In this document: positions 22,111 through 32,248 of the stretch, one piece after another
Layout: each line of letters begins with the position of its first letter
Position numbering within the stretch: position 1 is the stretch's first letter
Position numbers and translations under genes: made by a program
Assembly (NCBI RefSeq): GCF_011306175.1
Contig: NZ_CP049913.1
Span: forward strand, 2,046,001-2,110,000
Direction: 5' to 3'
DNA: 64,000 nucleotides
Origin: Vibrio sp. HDW18
GTDB taxonomy: Bacteria; Pseudomonadota; Gammaproteobacteria; Enterobacterales; Vibrionaceae
Notes under the pieces: model-generated
The model's database searches: none
Seen by the model: the letters and a program-made list of their open reading frames with translations, nothing else
Told to the model about the DNA's origin: nothing

Positions 22111-23247
22111 TTAATTGTGCTCGTATTGTCCGTTAACTACTGTCGCTTTAACATTGAAGTCGCGGTCAAAAACAGTCAGGTTGGCGATCATACCTTTTTT
22201 GATACGACCTAATTTATCATCAACACCGATTGCTTTGGCTGGATACAAAGTCGCCATTCGCAGCGCTTCATCTAAAGCGATCCCTACATGCTCAACCGTA
22301 TTTTGAACTGCTTCAATCATGGTTAGGGCTGAACCGCCAAGTGTACCATTTTCATCAATACATTTGCCGTCTCGGTAATATACTTTCTTACCAACAAAAA
22401 TAAAGTGATCCATCTCTGCACCTGCAGGAGCTGTGGCATCGGTCACTAATACTAGCTTATCGCCCTTGATTTTATGAGCAATTCGGATGTTGGCGTAATC
22501 AACATGGAAGCCATCGGCGATGATCCCCGCATACACTTCTGGCGTATCATAAATTGCGCCGACTACGCCGGGTTCACGACCCACCATTGGCGTCATCGCA
22601 TTAAATAAATGAGTGGCGAAAGTGATGCCAGATTCAAAGCTTTGGCGTGCTTCGGCATAAGTTGCGTTGGTGTGGCCGATAGAAACTACAATCCCGGCTT
22701 TAACCAGTTTTTCGATGTGCTCAGGTCGGTTATTTTCCGGTGCTAGAGTCACTTTGGCGATCACATCGCGATTGGCACACATGGTTTCAATCATTTCGTC
22801 ATCAGAAGGGCGGATAAAATCGACACTGTGAATGCCTTTTTTCATCACATTGAGGTAAGGGCCTTCTAAATGCAAACCGAGCGATTGATTCGGATATTGG
22901 TTTTGATACTCACGAGCTGCTGCAATCGCTTGACGCATATCTTGATCAGAAGAGGTGATCAGGGTCGGTAAGAAGCTAGTACAGCCAGATTTCAAATTGG
23001 CTTGGTGCATGATATCGATGGTTTTTGCCGTGATCTCATCATTGAGCATCACTCCACCACAGCCGTTGAGCTGTAAATCGATAAAACCAGGGCTAAGATT
23101 CGCACCTTGTAGGTCAATCACTTTAATATCCGCAGGCAAAGACGCGACTGGGCAAACCGCTTCGATTTGTTGGTGTTGGATAACCACCGCGTGGTTTATT
23201 AGTACATCATTGCCAGTATAGATTTTGCAGTTAGTTAGCGCGTACAT
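22111..23247 (-). CDS. nagA: N-acetylglucosamine-6-phosphate deacetylase
   Basis: A 378-residue amidohydrolase that removes acetate from GlcNAc-6-P, the first cytosolic step of chitin-sugar use. Metal and substrate motifs visible are [46 protein letters not shown] and VTDATAPAG. First gene of nagA-nagC and divergent from nagE. nagB, which acts next in the pathway, is not in this window. Its leader probably contains two ERIC-like repeats. Confidence 0.96.
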   Translation of the reverse strand: MYALTNCKIYTGNDVLINHAVVIQHQQIEAVCPVASLPADIKVIDLQGANLSPGFIDLQLNGCGGVMLNDEITAKTIDIMHQANLKSGCTSFLPTLITSSDQDMRQAIAAAREYQNQYPNQSLGLHLEGPYLNVMKKGIHSVDFIRPSDDEMIETMCANRDVIAKVTLAPENNRPEHIEKLVKAGIVVSIGHTNATYAEARQSFESGITFATHLFNAMTPMVGREPGVVGAIYDTPEVYAGIIADGFHVDYANIRIAHKIKGDKLVLVTDATAPAGAEMDHFIFVGKKVYYRDGKCIDENGTLGGSALTMIEAVQNTVEHVGIALDEALRMATLYPAKAIGVDDKLGRIKKGMIANLTVFDRDFNVKATVVNGQYEHN

Positions 23248-23284
23248 GATCAGCTAATCCTCTTGTCAATATTTTTAGATTCAG

Positions 23285-23403
23285 TGTCTTCCCTTACTCG
23301 TTGACATTGTCGAGCAGCCTTCGCTCACCCAGTCGTAGCCTGTTGCTATGCTCATGGGGACGGATCTGCTGCTTAGCTGCAACACCAAGAGGTTTGGGCA
23401 TAG
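23285..23403 (+). repeat. degraded ERIC-like repeat
   Basis: A diverged copy retaining CCTTCGCTCACCC, CTATGCTCATGGGGAC and GAGGTTTGGGCATA in ERIC order and orientation, but differing through the rest. It lies about 30 bp from the full copy at 23435. Confidence 0.7.
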
Positions 23404-23434
23404 CGACTTGACAAGATGACGCCACTAAAACGTG

Positions 23435-23561
23435 TATCCCCTTTCTGCTTGAAGCTGCAGTGGTGTTGGCTACGTTTGCTCACCCCAATCACATAGTTTG
23501 CCTATGCTCATGGGGACTCAATCACTTGCCGCTTACCTGCAACTCCAAGGAGTTTGGGTAT
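23435..23561 (+). repeat. ERIC-like repeat 3 (full length)
   Basis: A 127-bp ERIC-like element (CTGCTTGAAGCTGCAGTGGT ... TTTGCTCACCCCAATCACAT ... GAGTTTGGGTAT) in the same orientation as the other copies. It ends 22 bp before a NagC-type operator. Confidence 0.92.
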
Positions 23562-23582
23562 CTTTCACTTAGTTAGCGAACT

Positions 23583-23602
23583 TTAATCAAGACGCGAATT
23601 AT
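23583..23602. promoter_or_regulatory. probable NagC operator (nagA side)
   Basis: The 20-mer begins TTAATC and ends CGCGAATTAT, resembling the known NagC operator with its CGCGAATTAA half. It is about 280 bp from the second operator, a spacing that would allow repression by looping as at E. coli nagE-nagB. Confidence 0.6.
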
Positions 23603-23832
23603 CTTTTTTGCTGAAGCCGACAGTAACTGCGGCTAAAAATAAGTGCTGGTCTGGCTATTTTTTATCGAGCTTTACCTGGTTAATTAAGTGCGTAAAGCGA
23701 TGTTTAATAGTGTAACACGATGGAGGTCTGACCAACAAACGCTATGATACTAATGTATCAAGGCTGTTTTTTTGTATCTTAAAATAAGTTTTATGATCTG
23801 GCTAGCAAAATCCTTGTGTTGTGCCCGCGTCT

Positions 23833-23848
23833 GGTGATTAGGATCACA
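23833..23848. promoter_or_regulatory. probable CRP-cAMP site ahead of nagE
   Basis: GGTGA-N6-TCACA differs from the CRP consensus TGTGA-N6-TCACA at one position. It lies next to the nagE-side NagC operator, as expected for a PTS sugar gene under catabolite control. Confidence 0.65.
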
Positions 23849-23860
23849 AATGATGAGGTT

Positions 23861-23882
23861 TTAATTTGCGGAGCAAAATTAA
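23861..23882. promoter_or_regulatory. probable NagC operator (nagE side)
   Basis: A 22-bp near-palindrome that begins TTAATTTGC and ends GCAAAATTAA, matching NagC-type sites, 83 bp ahead of the nagE start. Confidence 0.7.
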
Positions 23883-23965
23883 TGTCATAAACTGACTTGG
23901 ACTAAATTGGGAGGCTAAAAAAAGTCTTCTAATACTATATAAAAATCCTATAGGGGGAACTTAAG

Positions 23966-25453
23966 GTGAATATTCTCGGATACTTCCAGAAAGTAGGTAA
24001 GGCGTTGATGGTACCGGTTGCCACCTTGCCTGCCGCTGCAATACTCATGGGCATCGGTTACTGGATCGACCCTAATGGTTGGGGTGCAAACAGTGCATTA
24101 GCCGCTTTCTTGATCAAGGCGGGTGCTGCGATTATCGACAATATGTCAGTACTGTTTGCGGTCGGTGTCGCGTACGGTATGTCTAAAGATAAAGATGGTG
24201 CAGCGGCACTATCGGGTTTTGTTGGCTTCTTAGTGGTGACAACCCTACTGTCGCCAGGAGCGGTTGCACAAATTCAAGGTATTGATCCAAGTGCTGTGCC
24301 TGCTGCGTTTGGCAAAATTAACAACCAGTTTGTGGGTATCTTAGTCGGTATTGTTTCGGCGGAAATCTATAACCGTTTCTCAAGTGTTGAGCTGCACAAA
24401 GCGTTGGCGTTCTTCTCTGGTAAACGTTTGGTACCAATCTTGACCTCTTTCGCGGGTATCTTCATTGCCTTTATCCTGATGTACGTATGGCCACATGTGT
24501 ATGGTGGTCTGGTGACATTTGGTGAGTCTATCCAAGATTTAGGCTCTGCTGGTGCGGGTATCTATGCCTTCTTTAACCGTTTATTAATCCCTGTTGGCTT
24601 ACATCACGCACTTAACTCAGTATTCTGGTTTGATGTTGCGGGTATCAACGATATTCCTAACTTCTTAGGTGGTGCAAAATCTATCGCTGAAGGTACGGGT
24701 ATCCCAGGTATTACCGGTATGTACCAAGCGGGCTTTTTCCCAATCATGATGTTTGGTCTACCAGGTGCGGCACTGGCTATCTATCACACCTCTACAGCTA
24801 AGAATAAAGAAAAAGTGGCTTCGATCATGATCGCAGCAGGCTTTGCTTCATTCTTTACTGGTGTAACTGAACCACTTGAATTCTCATTCATGTTCCTAGC
24901 TCCAGCGCTGTATGTACTGCACGCAGCGTTAACGGGTCTGTCAGTGTTCATCGCCGCTTCAATGCAGTGGATTGCAGGTTTTGGTTTCTCAGCCGGTCTG
25001 GTCGATATGGTGTTGTCATCTCGCAACCCTCTAGCCGTTAACTGGTACATGCTGATTGCACAAGGTCTGGTATTCTTTGCTCTGTACTATGTGATTTTCC
25101 GCACTGCGATTTTAAAATTCGGTCTGAAAACACCAGGTCGTGAAGATGATGACAGCGACAATCAAATCTCTGGCGCAAAAGAGTCTTCTGAGCTAGCAAA
25201 ACAGTACCTGAAAGCTCTGGGTGGCCATGCTAACTTGTCAAGCATTGATGCGTGTATCACTCGTCTACGCCTATCGGTTAACGATATGAGCGTAATTGAT
25301 GAGAAAACCTTAAAAGCATTGGGTGCAATGGGTGTGGTGAAATTGGGTACCAATAACCTGCAAGTGATCCTTGGCCCTCTAGCTGAAATCGTGGCGGGTG
25401 AAATGAAAAATATCAACCCAAACGATGATCTCTCAGCTGTAAAACTGCCATAG
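23966..25453 (+). CDS. nagE: PTS N-acetylglucosamine transporter EIICB (NagE)
   Basis: A 495-residue membrane permease that imports and phosphorylates N-acetylglucosamine. The EIIC domain covers about residues 1-380 (GYFQKVGKALMVPVATLPAA at the start; GVTEPLEFSFMFLAPALY later). The EIIB domain follows from about 410, with the phosphorylated cysteine in SIDACITRLRLSV. The EIIA domain present in E. coli NagE is missing, so a separate EIIA must supply phosphate, as in other vibrios. The start codon is GTG behind TAGGGGGAAC. Confidence 0.96.
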   Translation: MNILGYFQKVGKALMVPVATLPAAAILMGIGYWIDPNGWGANSALAAFLIKAGAAIIDNMSVLFAVGVAYGMSKDKDGAAALSGFVGFLVVTTLLSPGAVAQIQGIDPSAVPAAFGKINNQFVGILVGIVSAEIYNRFSSVELHKALAFFSGKRLVPILTSFAGIFIAFILMYVWPHVYGGLVTFGESIQDLGSAGAGIYAFFNRLLIPVGLHHALNSVFWFDVAGINDIPNFLGGAKSIAEGTGIPGITGMYQAGFFPIMMFGLPGAALAIYHTSTAKNKEKVASIMIAAGFASFFTGVTEPLEFSFMFLAPALYVLHAALTGLSVFIAASMQWIAGFGFSAGLVDMVLSSRNPLAVNWYMLIAQGLVFFALYYVIFRTAILKFGLKTPGREDDDSDNQISGAKESSELAKQYLKALGGHANLSSIDACITRLRLSVNDMSVIDEKTLKALGAMGVVKLGTNNLQVILGPLAEIVAGEMKNINPNDDLSAVKLP

Positions 25454-25479
25454 TCGTTGATCAATTTTAGAGATACTTC

Positions 25480-25506
25480 AAGCCTTCGCGAAAGCGGAGG
25501 CTTTTT
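25480..25506 (+). terminator. rho-independent terminator after nagE
   Basis: Stem AGCCTTCGC/GCGGAGGCT (one G-U pair) closed by GAAA and followed by TTTTT, about 27 bp past the nagE stop. Confidence 0.88.
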
Positions 25507-25755
25507 CGTTACCGCTTGCCAAGCGACAACCGGTGACCGCTACCCGTCATTTGGTGAGTGAGCGACGATATAACCAGCAAACCATAGAAATAATCACAAC
25601 AAATCCATACTTTTTATTGTGCCAACGCTAAGAATTGTGGATGATTAGCGGCAATATTTTCTGTTTTCTAGCCTATGCTACGCTACGCAAATTTTTGCCG
25701 CGCAAGAGACAGAAACGCTTTCTGACAATACTAAATGAATTTTGAGGTGCTATAG

Positions 25756-27426
25756 ATGAGTGAAGCTGAGGCTCGTCCATCGAACTTTATCCGCCAAATT
25801 ATCGATAAAGATCTTGCGGATGGTAAACACACCACCGTGCATACTCGTTTCCCGCCGGAGCCGAATGGTTACCTGCATATCGGTCACGCGAAATCAATTT
25901 GTCTGAATTTTGGTATTGCTCAGGATTATCAGGGCCAGTGTAATCTGCGTTTTGATGATACCAACCCAGAAAAAGAAAACCTCGAATATGTTGAGTCAAT
26001 CAAGAAAGATGTGACTTGGCTTGGCTTTGAGTGGTCAGGTGAGGTTTGTTACTCATCGGATTATTTTGACCAGTTGTATAAGTATGCGATTGAGCTGATT
26101 GAAAAAGGCTTGGCGTATGTCGATGAGCTGACACCTGAACAAATTCGTGAATACCGTGGCACCTTAACTGCGCCAGGTAAGCACAGCCCATACCGCGATC
26201 GTAGCGTGGCGGAAAACCTGGCCTTGTTTGAAAAAATGCGTGCCGGTGAATTTGCTGAAGGCCAAGCGTGTTTACGCGCCAAAATTGACATGGCTTCTTC
26301 TTTCATTGTGATGCGTGATCCTGTGTTGTATCGCGTGCGCTTTGCCACTCACCATCAAACCGGTGATAAGTGGTGTATCTACCCGATGTACGACTTTACT
26401 CACTGCATTTCCGATGCGCTAGAAGGGATCACTCACTCAATCTGTACTCTTGAGTTCCAAGATAACCGCCGTTTGTATGACTGGGTTCTGGATAATATTA
26501 CGATTGCTTGCCAACCACGCCAGTATGAATTCAGCCGCTTAAACCTTGAATATACGGTGATGTCTAAGCGTAAACTCAACCAACTAGTGACTGAAAAACT
26601 GGTTACTGGCTGGAATGATCCGCGCATGCCAACCATTTCCGGTTTACGTCGCCGTGGTTTTACCCCAAGTGCGATTCGAGAGTTTTGTAAACGGATTGGG
26701 GTGACTAAACAAGAAAATATGATTGAATACAGTGCGTTAGAATCATGCATTCGTGACGACCTGAATGAAAATGCCCCGCGTGCGATGGCGGTGCTGGATC
26801 CAGTTAAAGTGGTGATTGAGAACTTCGCCGCGGAAAGTGTAGAAACCCTAACTTTAGCCAATCATCCCAATAAACCGGAGATGGGTGAGCGCGAAGTGCC
26901 ATTTACGCGCGAATTGTGGATTGAGCGCGAAGATTTTCGTGAAGAAGGCAACAAGAAATACAAGCGTTTGGTGTTAGGTAAAGAAGTTCGCCTGCGTGGT
27001 GCTTATGTGATCAAAGCTGAGCGTATCGAAAAAGATGCACAAGGCAATATCACCACTATTTTCTGCTCTTACGATCCACAAACTTTGGGTAAAAATCCAG
27101 CCGATGGACGTAAAGTGAAAGGGGTGATCCACTGGGTATCTGCAGAACAGGGTGTCGCTGCTGAATTTTGTCTGTACCAGCCTCTGTTCACTGTGCCAAA
27201 TCCGGCTGCTGCCGATGACTTTGCGGCTACAATTAACCCACAATCATTAACCAAAGTGCAAGGTTATGTTGAGCCAAGTTTGCTTGCCGCCCAACCGGAG
27301 TGCGGTTATCAATTTGAGCGGATGGGGTATTTCTGTGCCGATAACCAAGATTCTACGCCACAAGGATTGGTGTTCAATCGCACGGTCGGTTTACGCGATA
27401 GCTTTGCAAAAATCGATGAACAGTAA
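25756..27426 (+). CDS. glnS: glutaminyl-tRNA synthetase
   Basis: A 556-residue class I synthetase that charges tRNA-Gln. The class signature [14 protein letters not shown] is near residue 34, and the second ATP motif reads VMSKRKL (about 270), the usual MSK variant in GlnRS. The C-terminal beta-barrel anticodon domains cover roughly 340-556. Length equals the E. coli enzyme within a few residues. Single-gene unit with its own terminator. Confidence 0.98.
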   Translation: MSEAEARPSNFIRQIIDKDLADGKHTTVHTRFPPEPNGYLHIGHAKSICLNFGIAQDYQGQCNLRFDDTNPEKENLEYVESIKKDVTWLGFEWSGEVCYSSDYFDQLYKYAIELIEKGLAYVDELTPEQIREYRGTLTAPGKHSPYRDRSVAENLALFEKMRAGEFAEGQACLRAKIDMASSFIVMRDPVLYRVRFATHHQTGDKWCIYPMYDFTHCISDALEGITHSICTLEFQDNRRLYDWVLDNITIACQPRQYEFSRLNLEYTVMSKRKLNQLVTEKLVTGWNDPRMPTISGLRRRGFTPSAIREFCKRIGVTKQENMIEYSALESCIRDDLNENAPRAMAVLDPVKVVIENFAAESVETLTLANHPNKPEMGEREVPFTRELWIEREDFREEGNKKYKRLVLGKEVRLRGAYVIKAERIEKDAQGNITTIFCSYDPQTLGKNPADGRKVKGVIHWVSAEQGVAAEFCLYQPLFTVPNPAAADDFAATINPQSLTKVQGYVEPSLLAAQPECGYQFERMGYFCADNQDSTPQGLVFNRTVGLRDSFAKIDEQ

Positions 27427-27450
27427 TCAAAACGGTTAGTTTTGTTCGCT

Positions 27451-27480
27451 AAGCCAGCCACAGTGCTGGCTTATTTTTTA
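27451..27480 (+). terminator. rho-independent terminator after glnS
   Basis: Stem AAGCCAGC/GCTGGCTT followed by ATTTTTT, about 25 bp past the glnS stop. Confidence 0.88.
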
Positions 27481-27649
27481 CGGTGAAAATAAATTTGGTT
27501 GAGGTTAGCGCTGAAATTTGTGTGAGATTGCTGCGATTATTCCGGTCATGACACATTTTTTGCCTGCCAGTCTATAGTTTTGCTAAGTGGATCCGATATA
27601 TTTAATCAATCTCCGTACTTCAAAATTCAAAGCACATATTGAGCCTTTT

Positions 27650-30600
27650 ATGCGTCGATTTTTTCAACGACTGCTGCTGTCGATAACCACTGTGGTTGTG
27701 ACTCAGATTTCTTTTGTCAGTGCAGAAAGCATTCGTTTGGTTGGTCCTAATGGCCAAGTACAATCTGCACCACAATACAGTGATAACACTGTGCGTCCAT
27801 CGGTGGTTAATACCGAGCCAGCTCGATTTTTTGGACCGACCAGCGCCGATCAAACTTTATGGTCGATTGCGAGTCAATTCCGCCCATCAGCGAGTGTTTC
27901 GGTACAGCAAACCTTGTTGGCGATTTATCAACTCAACCCACAAGCGTTTGAGGGGCAGAATATTCATACGTTGATCCCCGGTAGCACGTTGCGTATTCCC
28001 TCATTGGCACAGATTAGCGCGAATACTAATCAACAAGCGGTTGATATTATGGCGGCTCATCAAGCGAAATTAACCGCCTCTCCAGTTACCCCACCACGGG
28101 TGCGTCCGGCGCCAGTTCGTAGCGCACCTGTGCCAGTGGCCAGCCCTAAAACTGAAGTGGTAGCCCAAGTACAAGCGGAGACAATCAACGCTAATGTTGC
28201 CAATAATGCTCAACTTGAGGCAAACCGTGCGGCGGATATTAATCGAGCTGCAGAAGCGGAAGTGATGGCGCTAGAGGAGAAAAATCACAGTTTGCGGGTC
28301 ATGCTGTCACAAGTGCAATTAGAAATGAGTACGCTCAAGCAAGAATTGGGTGATGAAAACCGCATCCGTAGCGAAGTTGAGAAACTGCTTGAAGAAGAAA
28401 GGATTAAAGCACAAGAGGCGCAGCGCCTAGCACCTTCTGCTTTAGATAATTTACTTGCCAATGGCTGGTTAGTCGCTGTACTGGCGCTGATCCCAGGGTT
28501 ATTGCTTGCCATTGTGATACTGCTGCTGATCAATCGTCGCTCGGCGGATCAGCAACAAATGGCGCAGCCATCATCCAGCATCGCTGGGGATCTAGCCATG
28601 GCGGCCCCTATGGGGTTAGCTGCGGATCAGATCGAAGATATTGGTGATGATTTACTGCTGGATGATGACTTATTCAGTAGCAGTGATGAAAAACCACTGG
28701 ATGATGTTGAACAAGCTTTTGCTGATGATGATGTGTTTGCTGATTTAGATGAAGCAGATCTCGACTTTAATCTGAATCGACCAGACAGTGAAGAGCTATT
28801 TGTCGGCATCGATGATGACGGTGATTTGGATACCGAGTTTGATATTTTGGGGACCAGCGCCAATGGCATCTCAGTCAACGAAGAGGATAAAGCCCTCGGT
28901 TTAGACGAAATGGTGCGCGCGCTGGATGAAGCGAGTCAAGCCGATGCTCCTATGATGGCGGCAGACTCGTTTGACTTAGCCGATCAAAATCACCTTTCCG
29001 ATGATGATATCGAATCGCTATTAGCGGGCGATGAAAATGATCTGTTGTTGGAGGGGAAGGTCGAACAGTCATTGTTGGATGAGTTATTAGCCAGCGAGTT
29101 GGATGCGCTTGACCCTGAACCAGCCTTGCAAGATAGCGCAACACTACAGGGGCTGCTTAATCAAGAGTTGGATTCACTCTCGACGGATGATGATTTTGAA
29201 CTGAGTGATGCCACAATAACGGACACTGAGTTAGATCCTAAGCCGGAGTTTGCCACCCTTCAACCGCAGGCCGATTTTGAACCGGTTGAGCTAGCTGATC
29301 AAACTGCACTGCTGGATGAAATTCTTGCTGCACAAGACACTCCGATTGCTCAGGATAGTACAGAGCTACTGGAAGAATTATTAGCTGAATTCGATGCTCC
29401 TGAAACCGATGAATTGGGCCTACGCAGTTCAAACCTTGATCAGTTAGAGCCTGAGCTGGTTGAATTAGATCAAAATAGCACTCAATTGTTGGATGAAGTG
29501 CTCGGTGAGTCCGCGGTGAATGACGAGCTGGCTCAGTTTGATATTGATGCGAATAGCACTGAGCTACTGGATGAACTGTTGGCGGATTTCGATCTCGCCG
29601 ATGATGCGACCGAACCAGCAACCCTGAGCGTCGAAGATGGTACCGAACTGTTTGATGAACTATTAGACATCGAGCAGCAGGCACAGCCATCGCAACCAGT
29701 GATAAACGATGAGTTTAATCGCGATACCTTTATTGATGATTTGCTTACCTCAGCACCCGCGCAAGATCCTTTGTTAGAGCCGCAGGAGCAGCATGAATCA
29801 GTAGGGTTAGCCGATGAGCCGGTCATCCAACCGGAAATCGAAGTCAGTGCAGCACCTATGCCGGTTTCTAATCCCTTGCCCGCCAATGAATTTGGTATTC
29901 CACAAGATGACGATTGGTTGGAGGAGGCTGGCGCGGGATCCGAGCCACCGCTCGATATGACGCCATTAGCCAGCCAAGCCTCGACGCTCACGGCGATGAC
30001 GGATGCTGAGCTACCCGAATATACCGAAGCCGACGCTTTAGCTGATGCACTGCAAAGTGCACCTGAGTTGGCATTGGCTGCTGAACCACAAAATATCGAG
30101 CAGCCGAGCACAGTTGCTGAATTCGATGAGTGGGAATTACCCGAATATACCGAAGCCGACGCTTTGGCCGATGCGCTGCAAAGTGCACCTGAGTCGGCAT
30201 TGGCTGCTGAACCACAAAATATCGAGCAGCCGAGCACAGTTGCTGAATTCGATGAGTGGGAATTACCCGAATACACCGAAGCCGAGGCTTTGGCCGATGC
30301 GCTACAAAGTGAACCCGATCGAGCATTGAATGTGCAGCCAGAATCGGATCCGCAGCATACAGTGCTTGACGTGTCGAACCGTACATTGCCCGAGGTCAGC
30401 GCCGAAGAGGATGTATTGGCCGACTTTGCAGAAATCGATCAAGAAGAGAATGATTTCTTAAATTTTGCCGAGTTGGAGTTACCAACGGCGAGTGAACCAG
30501 AGCCCGTTGCCGATGCCATAGTGCAAACCAGTGCGCCAGCACCAGCGATTGCCGACCCCGCGTTTGATGAGCAGGCGTTACACGATTTACTTAGTGAACC

Positions 30601-31177
30601 CAATCCGATTGATCAGCCGCTGCGCTTCGAACAGCCGTTGGATGCACAAACCATCGATAGTGCTGGAATGGATATTGATGCCATGCTGCAAATCGGCGGC
30701 GAGGATTGGAATGGTTTCCATCTCACGTCAGATCAGCAAGCGCAACTGCCTGATGAGGTTCCCGCAGAAGAACAGGATATTTGGGCTGCCAATACTCCAG
30801 AGCCTCAAGTTAAGTCAGAAGATTGGGGTGTGCAAGAGGAACAATTAGACTTCGACCCACGACGAGATGGTTACATGACCATTGACCAACTGATGGCACA
30901 AGTTGAATCGCAAGAGCAGGAGTTGGACCCCGATCAGCAAGAGCTAAAGCTTAATGTTGGTTTAGATGAGTTTCCCGATGTGATTGGCGATGTGCACGCG
31001 ATTGATGTCGATAGTGGAGCAGAGGCGGCCGGTAAGCTCGATTTAGCCAAAATCTACATCGAAATGAATGATGAAAAAGGGGCAGTTAAATTGCTGGAAG
31101 AGGCGATTGTTGATGGTGATGATGAGATCCGCCAGCAAGCTAAACGATTGATTGACCGAATCCATGGTCGAGTATGA
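27650..31177 (+). CDS. hubP: polar landmark protein HubP (FimV family)
   Basis: A 1175-residue cell-pole organiser; in V. cholerae HubP anchors the chromosome-origin, chemotaxis and flagellar ParA-type proteins. A signal peptide (1-25) is followed by a LysM-like periplasmic domain (about 60-112), a coiled coil (about 195-255) and a membrane segment (about 268-290). A long acidic cytoplasmic region (about 305-1110) is rich in ELLDELLADFD-like units. The conserved FimV C-terminal TPR-like domain follows (KLDLAKIYIEMNDEKGAVKL). Three 42-residue repeats start at residue 787. Start 27650 is chosen because it begins the signal peptide. Much shorter than the V. cholerae protein (about 1620 residues). 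Confidence 0.95.
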   Translation: MRRFFQRLLLSITTVVVTQISFVSAESIRLVGPNGQVQSAPQYSDNTVRPSVVNTEPARFFGPTSADQTLWSIASQFRPSASVSVQQTLLAIYQLNPQAFEGQNIHTLIPGSTLRIPSLAQISANTNQQAVDIMAAHQAKLTASPVTPPRVRPAPVRSAPVPVASPKTEVVAQVQAETINANVANNAQLEANRAADINRAAEAEVMALEEKNHSLRVMLSQVQLEMSTLKQELGDENRIRSEVEKLLEEERIKAQEAQRLAPSALDNLLANGWLVAVLALIPGLLLAIVILLLINRRSADQQQMAQPSSSIAGDLAMAAPMGLAADQIEDIGDDLLLDDDLFSSSDEKPLDDVEQAFADDDVFADLDEADLDFNLNRPDSEELFVGIDDDGDLDTEFDILGTSANGISVNEEDKALGLDEMVRALDEASQADAPMMAADSFDLADQNHLSDDDIESLLAGDENDLLLEGKVEQSLLDELLASELDALDPEPALQDSATLQGLLNQELDSLSTDDDFELSDATITDTELDPKPEFATLQPQADFEPVELADQTALLDEILAAQDTPIAQDSTELLEELLAEFDAPETDELGLRSSNLDQLEPELVELDQNSTQLLDEVLGESAVNDELAQFDIDANSTELLDELLADFDLADDATEPATLSVEDGTELFDELLDIEQQAQPSQPVINDEFNRDTFIDDLLTSAPAQDPLLEPQEQHESVGLADEPVIQPEIEVSAAPMPVSNPLPANEFGIPQDDDWLEEAGAGSEPPLDMTPLASQASTLTAMTDAELPEYTEADALADALQSAPELALAAEPQNIEQPSTVAEFDEWELPEYTEADALADALQSAPESALAAEPQNIEQPSTVAEFDEWELPEYTEAEALADALQSEPDRALNVQPESDPQHTVLDVSNRTLPEVSAEEDVLADFAEIDQEENDFLNFAELELPTASEPEPVADAIVQTSAPAPAIADPAFDEQALHDLLSEPNPIDQPLRFEQPLDAQTIDSAGMDIDAMLQIGGEDWNGFHLTSDQQAQLPDEVPAEEQDIWAANTPEPQVKSEDWGVQEEQLDFDPRRDGYMTIDQLMAQVESQEQELDPDQQELKLNVGLDEFPDVIGDVHAIDVDSGAEAAGKLDLAKIYIEMNDEKGAVKLLEEAIVDGDDEIRQQAKRLIDRIHGRV
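30008..30310 (+). repeat. 126-bp in-frame tandem repeat in hubP
   Basis: Two full 126-bp units (30008-30133, 30134-30259) and a partial third encode 42-residue repeats beginning ELPEYTEADALADALQS. The first two copies are almost identical at DNA level, so copy number may vary between strains. Confidence 0.95.
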
Positions 31178-31187
31178 TCCTAAACGA

Positions 31188-31214
31188 GAGGCCGCTAAGC
31201 GGCCTCACTTTTTG
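31188..31214 (+). terminator. rho-independent terminator after hubP
   Basis: Stem GAGGCCGC/GCGGCCTC with a three-base loop followed by ACTTTTTG, 10 bp past the hubP stop. Confidence 0.88.
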
Positions 31215-31281
31215 ATCCTCGTTAGAAATTTGCTCGCAAACTGTTTATACTGCCCGCCCCATTTTTATAGAGACAAACAGC

Positions 31282-32076
31282 ATGAGAATCGCGTTAGGTA
31301 TCGAGTATGACGGGACTCACTACTATGGTTGGCAGCGCCAAAGAGACGTTAAAAGTGTCCAACAAGCGTTAGAGACAGCATTGAGTAAGATTGCCAATCA
31401 TCCGGTTGAAGTGCAGTGTGCCGGTCGAACTGATGCTGGGGTGCACGGCACCGGTCAAGTGGTGCATTTTGATACCACGGCTGAGCGGCAGATGGCGGGC
31501 TGGACTATGGGTTGCAACGCCAATTTACCCAAAGATATTGCTGTCCGCTGGGCTTGTGTGGTATCGGATGAGTTTCATGCACGCTTTAGCGCTACCGCGC
31601 GGCGTTACCGCTATGTGATTTATAACCATGCTTACCGGCCTGGCATTTTGAGTTCAGGAGTCAGCCATTATCACGGCGAATTGGATGTCGAAAAAATGCA
31701 GCAAGCAGGTCAGTACCTGCTTGGGGAAAATGATTTCACCTCATTTCGCGCCGTCCATTGTCAATCGCGTAGCCCTTGGCGTAATGTGATGCACTTAAAT
31801 GTGACTCGCCACGGCAATTATGTGGTGATTGATATTAAAGCCAATGCTTTTGTACATCATATGGTGCGCAATATTACCGGTAGCTTAATTGCGGTTGGGC
31901 GTGGGGAGCAGCCGCCAGAATGGATCGCGTGGCTGTTGGATCAAAAAAATCGCACCTTAGCCGCGGCGACCGCTAAAGCGGAAGGTTTATATCTAGTTAG
32001 CGTTGATTATCCGAGCCATTTTGGTTTGCCCACCATGCCGATCGGGCCACTTTTCTTACCCGATAATTTGAACTAA
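31282..32076 (+). CDS. truA: tRNA pseudouridine(38-40) synthase TruA
   Basis: A 264-residue enzyme that makes pseudouridine in the anticodon arm of tRNAs. The catalytic aspartate lies in [18 protein letters not shown]; the N-terminus [20 protein letters not shown] is typical. Lies between hubP and accD in the conserved hubP-truA-accD-folC-dedD-cvpA-purF order. Confidence 0.97.
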   Translation: MRIALGIEYDGTHYYGWQRQRDVKSVQQALETALSKIANHPVEVQCAGRTDAGVHGTGQVVHFDTTAERQMAGWTMGCNANLPKDIAVRWACVVSDEFHARFSATARRYRYVIYNHAYRPGILSSGVSHYHGELDVEKMQQAGQYLLGENDFTSFRAVHCQSRSPWRNVMHLNVTRHGNYVVIDIKANAFVHHMVRNITGSLIAVGRGEQPPEWIAWLLDQKNRTLAAATAKAEGLYLVSVDYPSHFGLPTMPIGPLFLPDNLN

Positions 32077-32248
32077 TGGCTGGTAATTGACTCAAAAATA
32101 AACAATATTGCGCGCAGGTTAAGTGCTGGAAATAGGTACAACCAGTTTTTTGTCTACAGTTGGCATTTTCTGTGCTTTAATCCACACGCGTTTTTGTCGA
32201 ATTTATCTTCCCTGCTGATGGTGGGGGATTGAGAGTAAAAGGTCTTCC

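Larger units (their letters stand above)
23248..23965. other. nagA-nagE control region
   Basis: A 718-bp divergent gap without a gene. From left to right it holds a degraded ERIC-like repeat, a full ERIC-like repeat, a NagC-type operator (23583-23602), an AT-rich stretch, a CRP-type site (23833-23848), a second NagC-type operator (23861-23882) and the nagE leader with a GGGGG ribosome site. Confidence 0.8.

Noticed and set aside
29533..30276. 247-residue Ser/Ala-rich frame on the minus strand
   Set aside because: It is antisense to the acidic repeats of hubP and mirrors their composition; there is no ribosome site or family resemblance.
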